A DNA stretch of 64,000 nt from Aureobasidium sp. EXF-3400. Its lineage: Eukaryota > Ascomycota > Dothideomycetes > Dothideales > Saccotheciaceae. Location of the stretch: positions 148,598-212,597 of the forward strand of contig SWBL01000037.1 of NCBI GenBank assembly GCA_024195585.1. Reading direction: 5' to 3'. Position numbers and translations under genes: made by a program. Below the pieces are notes generated by a model, which ran no database searches, was not told the origin of the DNA, and saw only the letters and a list, made by a program, of their open reading frames with translations. This document shows, piece by piece, positions 21,620 through 31,254 of this stretch. The number at the start of each line of letters is the position of its first letter. Within the stretch, counting starts at the first letter, position 1.

Positions 21620-21689
21620 CAATTAATATCTAAATTCTCGTCTATCGAATTAATAACTCACTCGTTGAGGGCAGCACCCTGATCATGTA

Positions 21690-21983
21690 TCAAATCGAGG
21701 CAGCAACGGAATCTAACGACAGCCACCATGAGAAAGATACCTCCAGAAGACTTGTGGTTGCTTGGAGTAGCCCTACATAATCAAATTCACCGTGTCTTCG
21801 TTCCTGGAGCACAGGGACAGCGGCGGTGTTAGGAGGCTGAGCTGCTTGTCCGGCTTGTGCTCTATTTGTATGAGCAGAGTGAAAGGCACAACCGTGAGAT
21901 CTGACTTACGCTGAGAGTACATCCTGTAGATGCGCTGCGCGTTTCTGGTGAAGACTCTTCGCACACTTATGAGCTCTATCCAT
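21690..21983 (-). CDS. Possible small two-exon gene, 81 residues
   Basis: Unrecognised. Exon 1 is 21983-21910 and exon 2 is 21861-21690; the 48-nt intron has a GTAAGT donor and AATAG acceptor, and joining keeps one frame. The start has a good context (GCCATGG). The product begins MDRAHKCAKSLHQKRAAHLQ, goes through an Ala/Gln-rich run (AQAGQAAQPPNTAAVP) and then RRHGEFDYVGLLQATTS; the last 25 residues are uncertain because a further GTATCT donor follows at about residue 66. No domain is visible. The gene lies 70 nt upstream, on the same strand, of tRNA-Gln. Support is only splice signals, start context and composition, so it may be spurious. Confidence 0.35.
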
Positions 21984-22230
21984 GGCTGCAGAGGAAAGAC
22001 CGCGAGTGAGAAAGATCGAGCAGCGTACGTAAGTACAGAGGAGCGAGGATAAAAGATGCCTAAGGGAGAAGCGCAGAGACGTGGATGGAGAAGTGCAGGG
22101 AGGTGTGTGGTATGTGTGGAAGGAAAGATCAGAGAGAAACAAGATTGAAGAAAAACGCAGTGAAGTAAGAAGAGTTAAAAAAAACATCATGGAAAGGAGC
22201 GAAATAGGAAGGATTCGCAGATGGCTGTGT

Positions 22231-22299
22231 TCCCTAATGTGTCTCGACTACGAGGGAATACTAATGCATAATCCATGTGTGGATGGGCGTGTCCGCGAG
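22231..22299. repeat. Direct repeat unit A
   Basis: About 83 percent identical (57 of 69 positions by eye) to unit B exactly 120 nt downstream. Shared blocks include TCGACTACGAGG, ATGCATAA and GGATGGGCGTG. Roughly seven of the differences are transitions. Confidence 0.7.
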
Positions 22300-22350
22300 T
22301 GCCTCATCTCGAGCCCACGTAATTATAGCGGACTCGTAAACCGCCGCCGT

Positions 22351-22419
22351 CCCCTGGTGTGTATCGACTACGAGGAAATACTGATGCATAACTCATGTAT
22401 GGATGGGCGTGCCCCCGAC
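22351..22419. repeat. Direct repeat unit B
   Basis: Second copy of the unit at 22231-22299, same orientation. See that entry for the alignment. Confidence 0.7.
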
Positions 22420-22651
22420 AGGGAAGATGTTACATGAGATAAGTAGAATTCCGGCCCATGCCATCGGTAAATTCCATGCTATGCTATTCCTCTAGTGATC
22501 AGATTAGATCCCCTCCTCGACACAGAAGACATACAGAAATATAGAATCAAAAAGCAAAAATATCGAGATTGATACGACACGATCCTATTCTACACCAACA
22601 AAAAAACTTCTCATCATACATGTCAACAAAAACCAGCCCTTCATATTCTTC

Positions 22652-25600
22652 TTACACCTCTTCGTCACTCTCATCACCAAGCAGCTCGCCTTCGTCAGCA
22701 TCAACATGAGAGTAATCGCCTCTGCCTCTTGAGAAGCTGCTACGGCTGGTGTACGGCCTCGAGTAACCACCGGAGCCGCCGCGTCCGAAACGCTGGCTGA
22801 CCATGCGGAAAAGTCCTCCAAAGACCATTGGTACGGCAGCAAGGACAGCGACAACAGCAGACAGAGCAGCGACAGGGTACTTGATCCAGGGTTGCTCCGA
22901 GTCAAATGCTCTATTGCCATTACCCATTATGCCAGTGTCACCGAGTTGAATGCGACCAAATTGGCCATCGTAGTTGCGGTAGACCCAGTATCCTACACCT
23001 GCAGCTGCAGCAATGGGGATGAAAATAGCGAAGAAGAGACCAGCTCCACTGATACCATGTTTCTTCTCAAATTGCTTTTCGTGGTTGGGGCAAGGATAAG
23101 GTTCAGAGATCTTGTCAAGTTCCTTACCTCCAACACAAGTAGTGAGTGGGATGCGACGGTATCCAGAAGGTGCGTAATACTCCTCAAGATCAGGGTTGGC
23201 GGCACAGTACTCGAGAGGATTGATGGGATCAAGTCCAGGAACAAGAGCACAAGAACCGTCATTCTGACGTTCATAGTTGTAGTCACACTCAAAATCTTGA
23301 CGGGAACAAGTACAATTCTGAGAAATGTCGTGAAGGCGTTCGATAGCGGGACCATTGTAACATTCTCTGTCAGGACGTTTGCGGTGGTATTGGGCAATGT
23401 GGCCGAAGAGACAGTTGGAGTCGGAAAGAGGGTGCCTCGGCTCCCAGAGGTAGTAGTCGCTGTCTTCTGCATCCGGCTTATCTTCGTCGAGATTACATTG
23501 GCGGTCCGTGAGTCCGGAGAAGTCGAGATTGATGGTGACAAGACCACCTGAAGAGCCTCCGTCTTTACCCCAGAGGATGAAATTGCGAGACGTGTCAGTA
23601 GGTACGGTGGAAATGTCGTCAACAAGGACCTTGGTATCGCTGAATTGATATGCGGTCCACTTCTCGCCCTCGTCAGTAGTGTAGTAGACGGTATCAACAG
23701 GTGTTCCTTCTTGGACAATGACAATGATTGATCCTTGATCGCCATATTCCCACATGAAGGTTCCCTTGAAAACTTCATGCCACTCAACACCACCATCACG
23801 AGTGATGAAAGTGTTGCCCTCCTTGTATGGGCCGAGGTTAGGTCCGACGTTACCTACAGCCATCATCAACCCGACGGCTGATGGTGAAGAGTAAGTGTCG
23901 CGGGGATCCTTGCGCTCAGTGTAACCATGAAGATGAAGAGAACATTTCTCCAGATCGCCACTACAGTCGATGGGCTTGTTGTCAAAGTCTTTCTGGGGAG
24001 GAGAAATAAGGCCCCACTCTGCACCATCGTTATGAGTAATCATGGTCTTGAGCTTCTTGGAAGCGCCACCATCGACTTCATCAACGTTGGAAACAATATT
24101 TACGACAGCAACACCCTCGAGTCCTTGCATCTTCTCAAAGTCGACATATCCAGGGGTATTACGGTTGACCTTATCGATGCTCATGACATATGAGGTGCCG
24201 TTACTGTTTGACTTGATGATCGAACCATATTCCTGACCTTCTCTATTGTTGACGGTGACGTGGAGGAAGATGGCGTGGGTCGAGCTGTCAAGAACAGTGT
24301 AAGCCTGCTGGTGTGGGACTTTAAAGTTCTTGGGGAACTGGGCGTTGGCAAAAGTTCTACCATCAATGCTGGTATCCACACGCAAGTCCTTTCCTTCCTT
24401 GTCCCTGAGGGCGACAACCATGAATTCATTCATAGTAGCAAAGCTGATGACATCCTCGAAATGAACCTTCTTGTGCTCATACCAGTCATCACTGGAGATC
24501 AACTGAAGAGGCTTGGACGGGTCCTCATCCTCATATTGCTCGCAGAAGATCATGCTGTCACTTGCCTCACGGTCTTCTCTGGCGACAAACTGACACTTGC
24601 GAACAAAGCGGAGTAAGGAAGTCCAGTCCTCGCCATTCTTCTTGGTGACGTGAGCAACCGAGTGACAATCAGTGCCAAAGCCCTTGCAATCTTTGCCGCC
24701 AGTCCAGATAAGCCAATCTCTCTGAGTCGGGTGGAAGCTCAAGATCTGAACACCGTCCTGGTTCGGTTCCTCAGGAGCTTGGAAATGGTGAATGTTCTTG
24801 CCGCGGTTATCCGAGTAGTACACCTTCTTGGAAGGAGTGATCAAGTAGACTGTATCCTGGTTGTACTGGTGAGGATAGATGGAGACAATTTCTTCGTCGG
24901 GTAGCGCCGGATCCCATGTTTTGCCACCGTCATGAGAAATGAACACCTCGCGCCTATCAGTACGCATGATGATTGTTTCATCGTCTCCAGAAGCAGAAGC
25001 GGCTCTCTCGAGGTAATAGTACTCAGCGAACTTGGCGCCCTTGAACTTGTTGACCTCGTGAGAGATCTTGCCAGACGCCGGTGGTTTGGTAGTATCCTTG
25101 CAAGGTCTCTTGACCGGCTTATCCTTCACGACACCGTCCTTCTTGTCGCATGCATTGCCTGGGATTAAGCGATAGCCTGAGCTACCCTCATACTCTTCTT
25201 CACCATCCTTGCAAGCACCTTCAGGAGCCTTGAGAACTCCGGCAGGTACACACTCCTTGCCATCTTCAGACCTTTCGAAGTTGTAGTCGCATTCGTAGTC
25301 GGCATCGGTACACTTGCAGGGCTCAAATTCAGGCTGGGGGTCCTTGAACTCATTGTCGACGAAACAATCAGCGTCGGCCTTGCGTCTGCGGAAGAACTGC
25401 ATGTGGCCCATCAGACAACTTGGTTCGCCGTCTTCATCGACTCGTGCGGCCCACTTCTCGAAGTCAGAGTCCTTGCACTTATCTTCGTGAAGCTCGCTAA
25501 AGTCCAGGGAGTATGTGAAATGTTCCAACTTAGAACCGCTGCCCTTGGAGGCCACGAGAATGAATTTGAGACTTGTGGAATCCGGAACGGTCAGGAGAAC

Positions 25601-27145
25601 GATGGGCCTGATCTTGTCATCCAGCTTGACTGATTCCCACTTCTTGCCATGATCAATACTCCACTTGATCTCCTTGGTGTCCGTATCTTCAACTGCAACG
25701 AGGATTGCACCCTGGTCACCCATCTCATAAAGATGAGGGCCTTCCAGAGCAAGGCGCCAAGTAAGTCCAGCATCATCCGAGACAAAAGTGTCGCCTTCTT
25801 CATAGCTCTTGAGATATTTGCCGGTGTTTCCGACGCCCATGACAATACCAGGAGCGGGACTGGTAAAGACGCGTCCGATATTGCGCTGGTCAGTGACAGA
25901 ATGGAGGTGTAGGTCGTCATTCTTGACCTTCATGTCATACCACACTCGTCCATCATCAAAACTGATCTTTGACTTGATCTTCTTGTCGGCCATGAAATCT
26001 TTCTCCAGCTCTTCCCAGTTGTCGACAACGTTGACAAGAACGATACCCTGGATGTTCTGAATCTTTTCAAAATCGACATATCCTTGCATGTTGCGGTTCG
26101 TGTGCTCAATGTTCTTGGTGAAGTAGGTACCGTTCGAGTTGCTGGTGAATAGAGCGCCCATTGGAGAAGCCATAGTGGAGGTCATGAGATCAACCTGGAT
26201 GCTGTAGTTTGTGGATTCCAAGAGAGTGTATGCGTTTTCCTCGAGCTTGTGGTTGCCGAACTCGGCACGGTGCCATGTCTTTGCATCGTCGGTCACATAC
26301 ATGGCAAGTTCGGTAGTTCCCTCTGATTTTGCGGCGACAGCGATGTAGCCCTTGACAGCAGCAACGTTGACTACGCCAGCAACAGTGCGTCCTTCGAACA
26401 TGGTAGGCTCGACTTCGGACTTGTCGAAGAAGTCGTTGGACATCAACAAGCGGTTGTCTTTTTGCCAGATTGAGTATTTGCCTTCGACAACACAGAGAAC
26501 CTGGTCCTTGTCTAACCTATCGTCGCCGGTAGTAAAGAGGTTGGTAGATCTTGCCCAGAGACACGAGATAGCCTTGTCATGAAGGAGTTCGATGTCCTTG
26601 AAGCCGTTGAGAGTGTAGTAAGCCTGTAGCTTTGTTAGTCTAGTTGTGGTAAAGCACAACATGAGTAGTGTTACCTTCGGTGTGCAGTCGCCCCAGACAG
26701 AGCCATGGCAGTCGAGGGTGCTGATGATGACACGGTCTGGGTCGTCGGCGTGGAAGCTCAGAGCGCGTCCATTGGCAACTTCGAACTGTGTCTTGAACTC
26801 AGTCCAAGATTCACCCCGATCCTTTGTGATCCAGTGCGTCTTGTCTTGTCCGATGGCGATAGCGGCCTTAGGGTCGTATGGGTGAGCGAAGACGGATCCG
26901 ACCTTGCCCTCAGTAATGTCCTTGACAGCTTTCCATTTGACACCAGCGTCGGTAGAGCGGTATACAATGCCAGGCTTGATGTCGGTGACCAGGATGGTAT
27001 CGCTATCGTCGAAGTAGAAGATGTTGGCAGGCAGCGATTTGAACGAGGTTTCCTCGATGGCAGGTGCGTTCTTTTTGGCAGTGACAGCCGTTAATGACAG
27101 AGCCAGGCACAGCAGCCTGGTCCATGTCGCTAACGTCGTCCTCAT
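22652..27145 (-). CDS. Vacuolar sorting receptor Vps10
   Basis: Exons 27145-26675 and 26623-22652 give 1480 residues. Vps10 is the type I receptor that carries carboxypeptidase Y and other hydrolases from late Golgi to the prevacuolar compartment. A signal peptide occupies residues 1-23 (LLCLALSLTAVTA). Two tandem sortilin/VPS10 regions follow, each with BNR/Asp-box repeats (for example STDAGVKWKAV, SDDAGLTWRLA, SHDGGKTWDPA, TRDGGVEWHEV) and a Cys-rich 10CC module near residues 560-660 and 1230-1350. A transmembrane helix (GLFFAIFIPIAAAAGVGYW) lies near residue 1365, a second hydrophobic segment about 45 residues on, and the tail is Ser/Gly/Arg- then acidic-rich. The 51-nt intron (GTAACA donor, CTAAC branch) is stop-free and a multiple of three, so retention would add 17 residues. 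Confidence 0.95.
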   Translation of the reverse strand: MRTTLATWTRLLCLALSLTAVTAKKNAPAIEETSFKSLPANIFYFDDSDTILVTDIKPGIVYRSTDAGVKWKAVKDITEGKVGSVFAHPYDPKAAIAIGQDKTHWITKDRGESWTEFKTQFEVANGRALSFHADDPDRVIISTLDCHGSVWGDCTPKVTLLMLCFTTTRLTKLQAYYTLNGFKDIELLHDKAISCLWARSTNLFTTGDDRLDKDQVLCVVEGKYSIWQKDNRLLMSNDFFDKSEVEPTMFEGRTVAGVVNVAAVKGYIAVAAKSEGTTELAMYVTDDAKTWHRAEFGNHKLEENAYTLLESTNYSIQVDLMTSTMASPMGALFTSNSNGTYFTKNIEHTNRNMQGYVDFEKIQNIQGIVLVNVVDNWEELEKDFMADKKIKSKISFDDGRVWYDMKVKNDDLHLHSVTDQRNIGRVFTSPAPGIVMGVGNTGKYLKSYEEGDTFVSDDAGLTWRLALEGPHLYEMGDQGAILVAVEDTDTKEIKWSIDHGKKWESVKLDDKIRPIVLLTVPDSTSLKFILVASKGSGSKLEHFTYSLDFSELHEDKCKDSDFEKWAARVDEDGEPSCLMGHMQFFRRRKADADCFVDNEFKDPQPEFEPCKCTDADYECDYNFERSEDGKECVPAGVLKAPEGACKDGEEEYEGSSGYRLIPGNACDKKDGVVKDKPVKRPCKDTTKPPASGKISHEVNKFKGAKFAEYYYLERAASASGDDETIIMRTDRREVFISHDGGKTWDPALPDEEIVSIYPHQYNQDTVYLITPSKKVYYSDNRGKNIHHFQAPEEPNQDGVQILSFHPTQRDWLIWTGGKDCKGFGTDCHSVAHVTKKNGEDWTSLLRFVRKCQFVAREDREASDSMIFCEQYEDEDPSKPLQLISSDDWYEHKKVHFEDVISFATMNEFMVVALRDKEGKDLRVDTSIDGRTFANAQFPKNFKVPHQQAYTVLDSSTHAIFLHVTVNNREGQEYGSIIKSNSNGTSYVMSIDKVNRNTPGYVDFEKMQGLEGVAVVNIVSNVDEVDGGASKKLKTMITHNDGAEWGLISPPQKDFDNKPIDCSGDLEKCSLHLHGYTERKDPRDTYSSPSAVGLMMAVGNVGPNLGPYKEGNTFITRDGGVEWHEVFKGTFMWEYGDQGSIIVIVQEGTPVDTVYYTTDEGEKWTAYQFSDTKVLVDDISTVPTDTSRNFILWGKDGGSSGGLVTINLDFSGLTDRQCNLDEDKPDAEDSDYYLWEPRHPLSDSNCLFGHIAQYHRKRPDRECYNGPAIERLHDISQNCTCSRQDFECDYNYERQNDGSCALVPGLDPINPLEYCAANPDLEEYYAPSGYRRIPLTTCVGGKELDKISEPYPCPNHEKQFEKKHGISGAGLFFAIFIPIAAAAGVGYWVYRNYDGQFGRIQLGDTGIMGNGNRAFDSEQPWIKYPVAALSAVVAVLAAVPMVFGGLFRMVSQRFGRGGSGGYSRPYTSRSSFSRGRGDYSHVDADEGELLGDESDEEV

Positions 27146-28036
27146 GGTGCTTGTTGTCTTCAGGAGCTCCTGAGGAAAGTGCCAGCTGCACCAGAATACC
27201 CAGAGCTGTTAGCCGCATGACGACGCCTCGAACCTCCGTCTTGGCATTCATGACCCGCGTTGGCCGCCATCTCCGAGCCTCACCACCCTCGCGTCGACCT
27301 ATCGAACCCCCAACCACGGTTGTATTGCTCTTTCTTCGTCGTAATGCTCTTCCGAGTAGCCTGTAACCCTCCTTCGACGCCTGGTCGCAATCAACTGTGC
27401 TCTCAAGTACTCTCTGCATAACATCAACTGCTACTTGTAGCGTTGGTGAACAAGTCAGCTCTCCTTGACAGGCAGTCCAAGAGTTTATGGAATTGCCCAT
27501 CTTTTGCTGGTTATAGACGGTCATATACTCTATGGTTTGACTTGCGTCCTTGTGGCATCCCAAAATTTGCGGCGTCCTAGACATGCTAGCATGTTTAGAT
27601 CCGTCAACTTGAAGCAAGGCTTAGACAGGTAAGTGATACTTATGCTGCATATGATTTCTTGAGATAAGAGCAGTGAGTAAGATCTCTTGCTACACAATCG
27701 AAGGGTTGTCTTCACCAAGCCATAAGGATCAGTGGCTACGGCCGAACAATGTGCTAGTGCAGTCGCTGTGAAGTAACGCGATGGCTGCTGCCTCGGCCTG
27801 TTTTTGGCGCGTCTCGATCAACATCGAGCTATAAGAGACTAACCAGCACGCTTCTGTCTCGCATTCTAATATCCAGCTAGCTTTGAATATTTGTCCTGTT
27901 ACCAAATATAACCCGATCATGTTCGCCATCTGCTGCGCCGTAGCACTTAGTGCAGAGGCGCGTCCAATACGCCAAACCATCAAAGAGCGTGTGCTAAACA
28001 GTGATATAGATCAAAAACCGTATTCTTCAATCAAGC
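27146..28036. other. Divergent intergenic region upstream of VPS10
   Basis: Holds the VPS10 promoter and that of the 28037 gene. Open frames on both strands here look like chance. No repeat or RNA recognised. Confidence 0.45.
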
Positions 28037-28714
28037 ATGGACTACTGCGGCTCTAAAGAAACAAACCTTGTCTTTATCGACGATCTCTTGAAAACATACG
28101 ATACTCCGAGTAAAGTTGGTGAAAACTCAGAATCAACTTCATCGCCTTTTTCAAGCAAGCTGCCATATGAATGCAAAACCCTCTTGCAAAAGCTCTGCAC
28201 AGAGACCAATTCGGCAAACATCGACTGCGATCACTTCGCAATAGCAGACCAACAATCCCTCGAGGATGGCACACTACTAGTCGTCGTAGAGCCAAAAGAA
28301 GACGAAACACATCGTCCAATCCGAGTAATCTTCAAAGCAATCGAATCACGACTCCAATCCCACACCACCAAACAAAACCCACCAAAAACCCAAGATACCC
28401 CCAAACCAACCAAAGACGAGGGACCGGAGCCAGGAAAAACAGGCTACAAACTCCACGAGCCCAATCCTGCAGATTTCTTCCCGCCAGAGCGAAGACGTGA
28501 GATGCTTCTCGACAATGGTGAGCGCATCCTTCTGGGAACAAGGGATTCGGAGAAGGATTTCGTAGGCGAGGTTGTCTGGTTGGGAGGGAGAAGAGGTGGA
28601 CCGAAAACTGCTAGAATCGTCCGAGAGCTTTTTGGAGATGAGAAGAGTCCGCCTTTTAGACCGAGCAACTCTGGTCCTGTTCAGCCTGATCTCAGAACAA
28701 CCCACTCCACATAA
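28037..28714 (+). CDS. Unrecognised protein, 225 residues
   Basis: Single exon with an ATG start. The N-terminal half is mixed (LVFIDDLLKTYDTPSK, LPYECKTLLQKLCTETNS). The middle is a Lys/Pro/Thr linker (residues 110-145). The last 75 residues have a folded-looking block, NPADFFPPERRREMLLDNG and LGTRDSEKDFVGEVVWLGGR. No domain is recognised and there is no signal peptide or membrane segment. Its last 34 nt overlap the 3' end of the convergent gene at 28681, so one of the two ends may be slightly different in reality. Confidence 0.6.
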   Translation: MDYCGSKETNLVFIDDLLKTYDTPSKVGENSESTSSPFSSKLPYECKTLLQKLCTETNSANIDCDHFAIADQQSLEDGTLLVVVEPKEDETHRPIRVIFKAIESRLQSHTTKQNPPKTQDTPKPTKDEGPEPGKTGYKLHEPNPADFFPPERRREMLLDNGERILLGTRDSEKDFVGEVVWLGGRRGGPKTARIVRELFGDEKSPPFRPSNSGPVQPDLRTTHST

Positions 28715-29529
28715 TCAGCCATACCATGTTTCTCCAGATGCTCTTTGTATCTCTTGACAGGGTTGCTGTCGGCAAGGCTGGCGAATGGAACAAACTCGAC
28801 AAAGACACCCTCGAGGCCTTGATCGCGTATATGTTGGCGGAAGGATTGAGGAGTCAATCGAGGAAGGTGCTTCATGCTTTCAGGATAATGGAAAGCTTGC
28901 GTTGGCTGTGGGACCCACGTCACATCATCGAATGGTAGCATGGGTTTGTGCGAATTGACGTTGGCGAGAGGATGGCGTTGAGTCGAAGCGCCAGTCGAGC
29001 TGTATTTGCTGTCGGCGACATTCTGTGACTGCTTCGCATGCTTCTCCTTGTTGAACTTTGATTTGGAACAGCGACCAGACTCAATAGCGCGAAGTCTCTC
29101 CAGAACATCTGGCACTTCTTCGTAAGCGGGAGTAAACTTTCTGTATTTGACATCTTTGTAGCTTTCGAGAAGGGCGATCCATCGTTCTTGACTCTCCACT
29201 GTAAAGTTGCAAAAGTGCTGCGAGTCATTGGTGCAAAAGACGGAAGCTGTCAGGACGTTTGCGAGGTAGGTTCCTCTCCTGCTTTTGAAAACATGAGGTG
29301 GTGGTGCTGGAACTCGTTGGCGCGAAATTGAATCCTTTTGAGGAGCGTGCAAGTTTCCACTCTTGCCTGCAATCATTAACACCTTGACCATATCCTTTCC
29401 AGCACTGGTTCGCAGCAAGATGAGCATACCATCTGCAGGCTCCTTCCTAGTCTTCACAGCTTTGACCTTCTTGTCGAGCTTATATCTAGGGACGAGCGAA
29501 ACATTCTCGCCAACAACAATTCGTTTCAT
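28681..29529 (-). CDS. Unrecognised protein, 282 residues
   Basis: Single exon starting MKRIVVGENVSLVPRYKLDK. No named domain is recognised. Residues 1-130 have alternating hydrophobic strands (MLILLRTSAGKDMVKVLMIA, CNFTVESQERWIALLESYKD), which could form a small beta-rich domain. A Ser/Lys-rich linker occupies 150-200 and a folded-looking C-terminal block runs from MLPFDDVTWVPQPTQAFHYP to the end (GVFVEFVPFASLADSNPVKR, MADYVEWVVL). The 169 nt to the MFS gene on the same strand are too short to hold another gene. Convergent overlap with the 28037 gene is 34 nt. Confidence 0.65.
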   Translation of the reverse strand: MKRIVVGENVSLVPRYKLDKKVKAVKTRKEPADGMLILLRTSAGKDMVKVLMIAGKSGNLHAPQKDSISRQRVPAPPPHVFKSRRGTYLANVLTASVFCTNDSQHFCNFTVESQERWIALLESYKDVKYRKFTPAYEEVPDVLERLRAIESGRCSKSKFNKEKHAKQSQNVADSKYSSTGASTQRHPLANVNSHKPMLPFDDVTWVPQPTQAFHYPESMKHLPRLTPQSFRQHIRDQGLEGVFVEFVPFASLADSNPVKRYKEHLEKHGMADYVEWVVLRSG

Positions 29530-29698
29530 GGCTTGAGCTTGGGCGGCGCGATTTGTGGTCGCTTGAATGAGGCGGCGAGAACTTGGTGACGCGCAGAAGG
29601 GAACAGCTGATGAAGAAGTTTAGCGGTCGGAAGGATTGATGCATTGTGAGCCATTTCCGTTTGCGCGAACAAACAACCGCTTTGAGGGGTATCGACCT

Positions 29699-31254
29699 TC
29701 ACACCTTCTTCCATCTCCAGATACAACCAAGTAGCCTTTTCCTTGCCGTCTTTCTTGCGACGTCTTTTACACTTTCGGCCACCTTTGTTTCGATGGCCAC
29801 GGCATCTACATTCCCAACGTCCTGTAGGCCCTCAATCTCGTCCACTTCGGCAATCTTCCAGCTTCTCAGGAAAAGCGCACAAACAGCTGCACCAACATAC
29901 ATGAACCCCGTAAACAACTGTGCTCCCAGGTACCCGCCGTCAAATGAAACAATTTCGAGGCCGATGGGCTCGGAGAAAGTACAAGGAATGACGAGGACCA
30001 GCCAACAAATGTTCAATGCAGCAGGAACGTTGCGCAAACCGACAACTTCGGCAGTGACCGGAGCGATGGTCGTCCAGAAGGTTCCCGCAACTGTCCCGCC
30101 AACTATAGCGTAGAAAATGAGCACGCCAAAACTCTTTGCGTTCGTCCAGATCACCAAGGCAAATAGGCCAGATATGAAAGTCATGAGAGTGGCCATGTTG
30201 ATGCGGCCGATACTGTCACTGAAGTATCCAATTGGTGGACGACCAACGGCTTGTCCGAGGTTGAGGATTGCTGAGACAGTGGATGCTTGAGAAGCAGTAA
30301 GCCCGACACTGCGGGCGAAGTTTGCTAAACTGAACAGCAGAACGACGTATGCTAGCATGCTAAACCAACCAAAGCCTGTGGAAAGATTGTTAGATAGTCA
30401 AGTCAATTGGGGAATGGAAAGGAAATGATGTGCGTACCAAGCAATAACAGGTATTCGGTTCGCTTGAACAGCTGTGCATCAAATGCCAATTGCGAACTAC
30501 CAATTGCCTTGTTCCTATCCTTCACCAGCATAGCACATATACCATTGACCACACATGCTACGATGCCTAGAACTCGGAAAGCCCAAGCCAATCCAATGCT
30601 AGGGATCATGGCGCCAGTTGCCAATGAGTATATCAGACCACCCAAACCAGATCCGGCAGTGGCGATACCATTCGCCAGACTTCTCTTCGTGGTAAACCAT
30701 TGAGGGACGATACCCACAGACCCAACAAACAAAAAGCCCATGCCGAAGCCGAAGCAAACGCCCTGACTCAGAAACAGTTGCCATATCTGATTCGCAAAAC
30801 TTGCACCTATCAAGCTTGCAGTTTCAAACACGACTCCGGTAAACAGCGTAGTCTTGGTTCCGAACTTGCGTGTAACAATGGTGGCCACTGGTGAGACGAG
30901 CAATGCACATGCAATTGAGAGGGATCCGACGAAAGCAAATTCCAGGTAAGTGGCGCCGGGGAAAACATTGTTGGCCAGATAGTATGCGAGAAAGACACCA
31001 TATGACGAGTTCAAACCCCAGGTATGACCATTTATGAGAGCTACACAAACAACACAAACCCAACCATAGCCGCCATCGGGTGCTGGTGGCGGTTCTGCTG
31101 CAGGTACGACATCGGCGGGAGGCTGTTCGGTATTCACGACGATGCCTGGCGGCGAATCCTTCTCACCAGGTATGCTGGTATCCGAGGCGCTCATATCGCC
31201 AGTTCGGGCTTTCTCTGTGTCGACATTGTCGATTGAGGTATTGTTATGATTCAT
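29699..31254 (-). CDS. MFS transporter, monocarboxylate-transporter-like
   Basis: Exons 31254-30438 and 30375-29699 give 497 residues; the 62-nt intron has GTACGC, CTAAC and CACAG signals. The N-terminus is a 60-residue Pro/Ser/Glu-rich cytosolic tail, then the family signature PDGGYGWVCVVCVALING opens helix 1. About twelve hydrophobic segments follow in two groups of six. The loop VTRKFGTKTT lies between helices 2 and 3, and VGRPPIGYFSDSIGRINMAT in the second half is the repeated MFS loop. This matches fungal Mch-type permeases. Yeast Mch proteins have varied substrates and do not clearly move monocarboxylates, so the substrate is left open. The tail is Lys/Arg-rich (KTARKRLLGCIWRWKK). Confidence 0.9.

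Larger units (their letters stand above)
21984..22651. other. Intergenic region carrying a 120-nt-spaced direct repeat
   Basis: Purine-rich from 22070 to 22210, then the two repeat units listed separately, then the VPS10 3' flank. A 118-codon open frame (22081-22437, +) spans the repeats but lacks any recognisable domain. Confidence 0.5.

Noticed and set aside
22892..23799. Frames of 219 and 268 codons on other frames of VPS10
   Set aside because: They overlap well-conserved Vps10 coding sequence and have no family identity.
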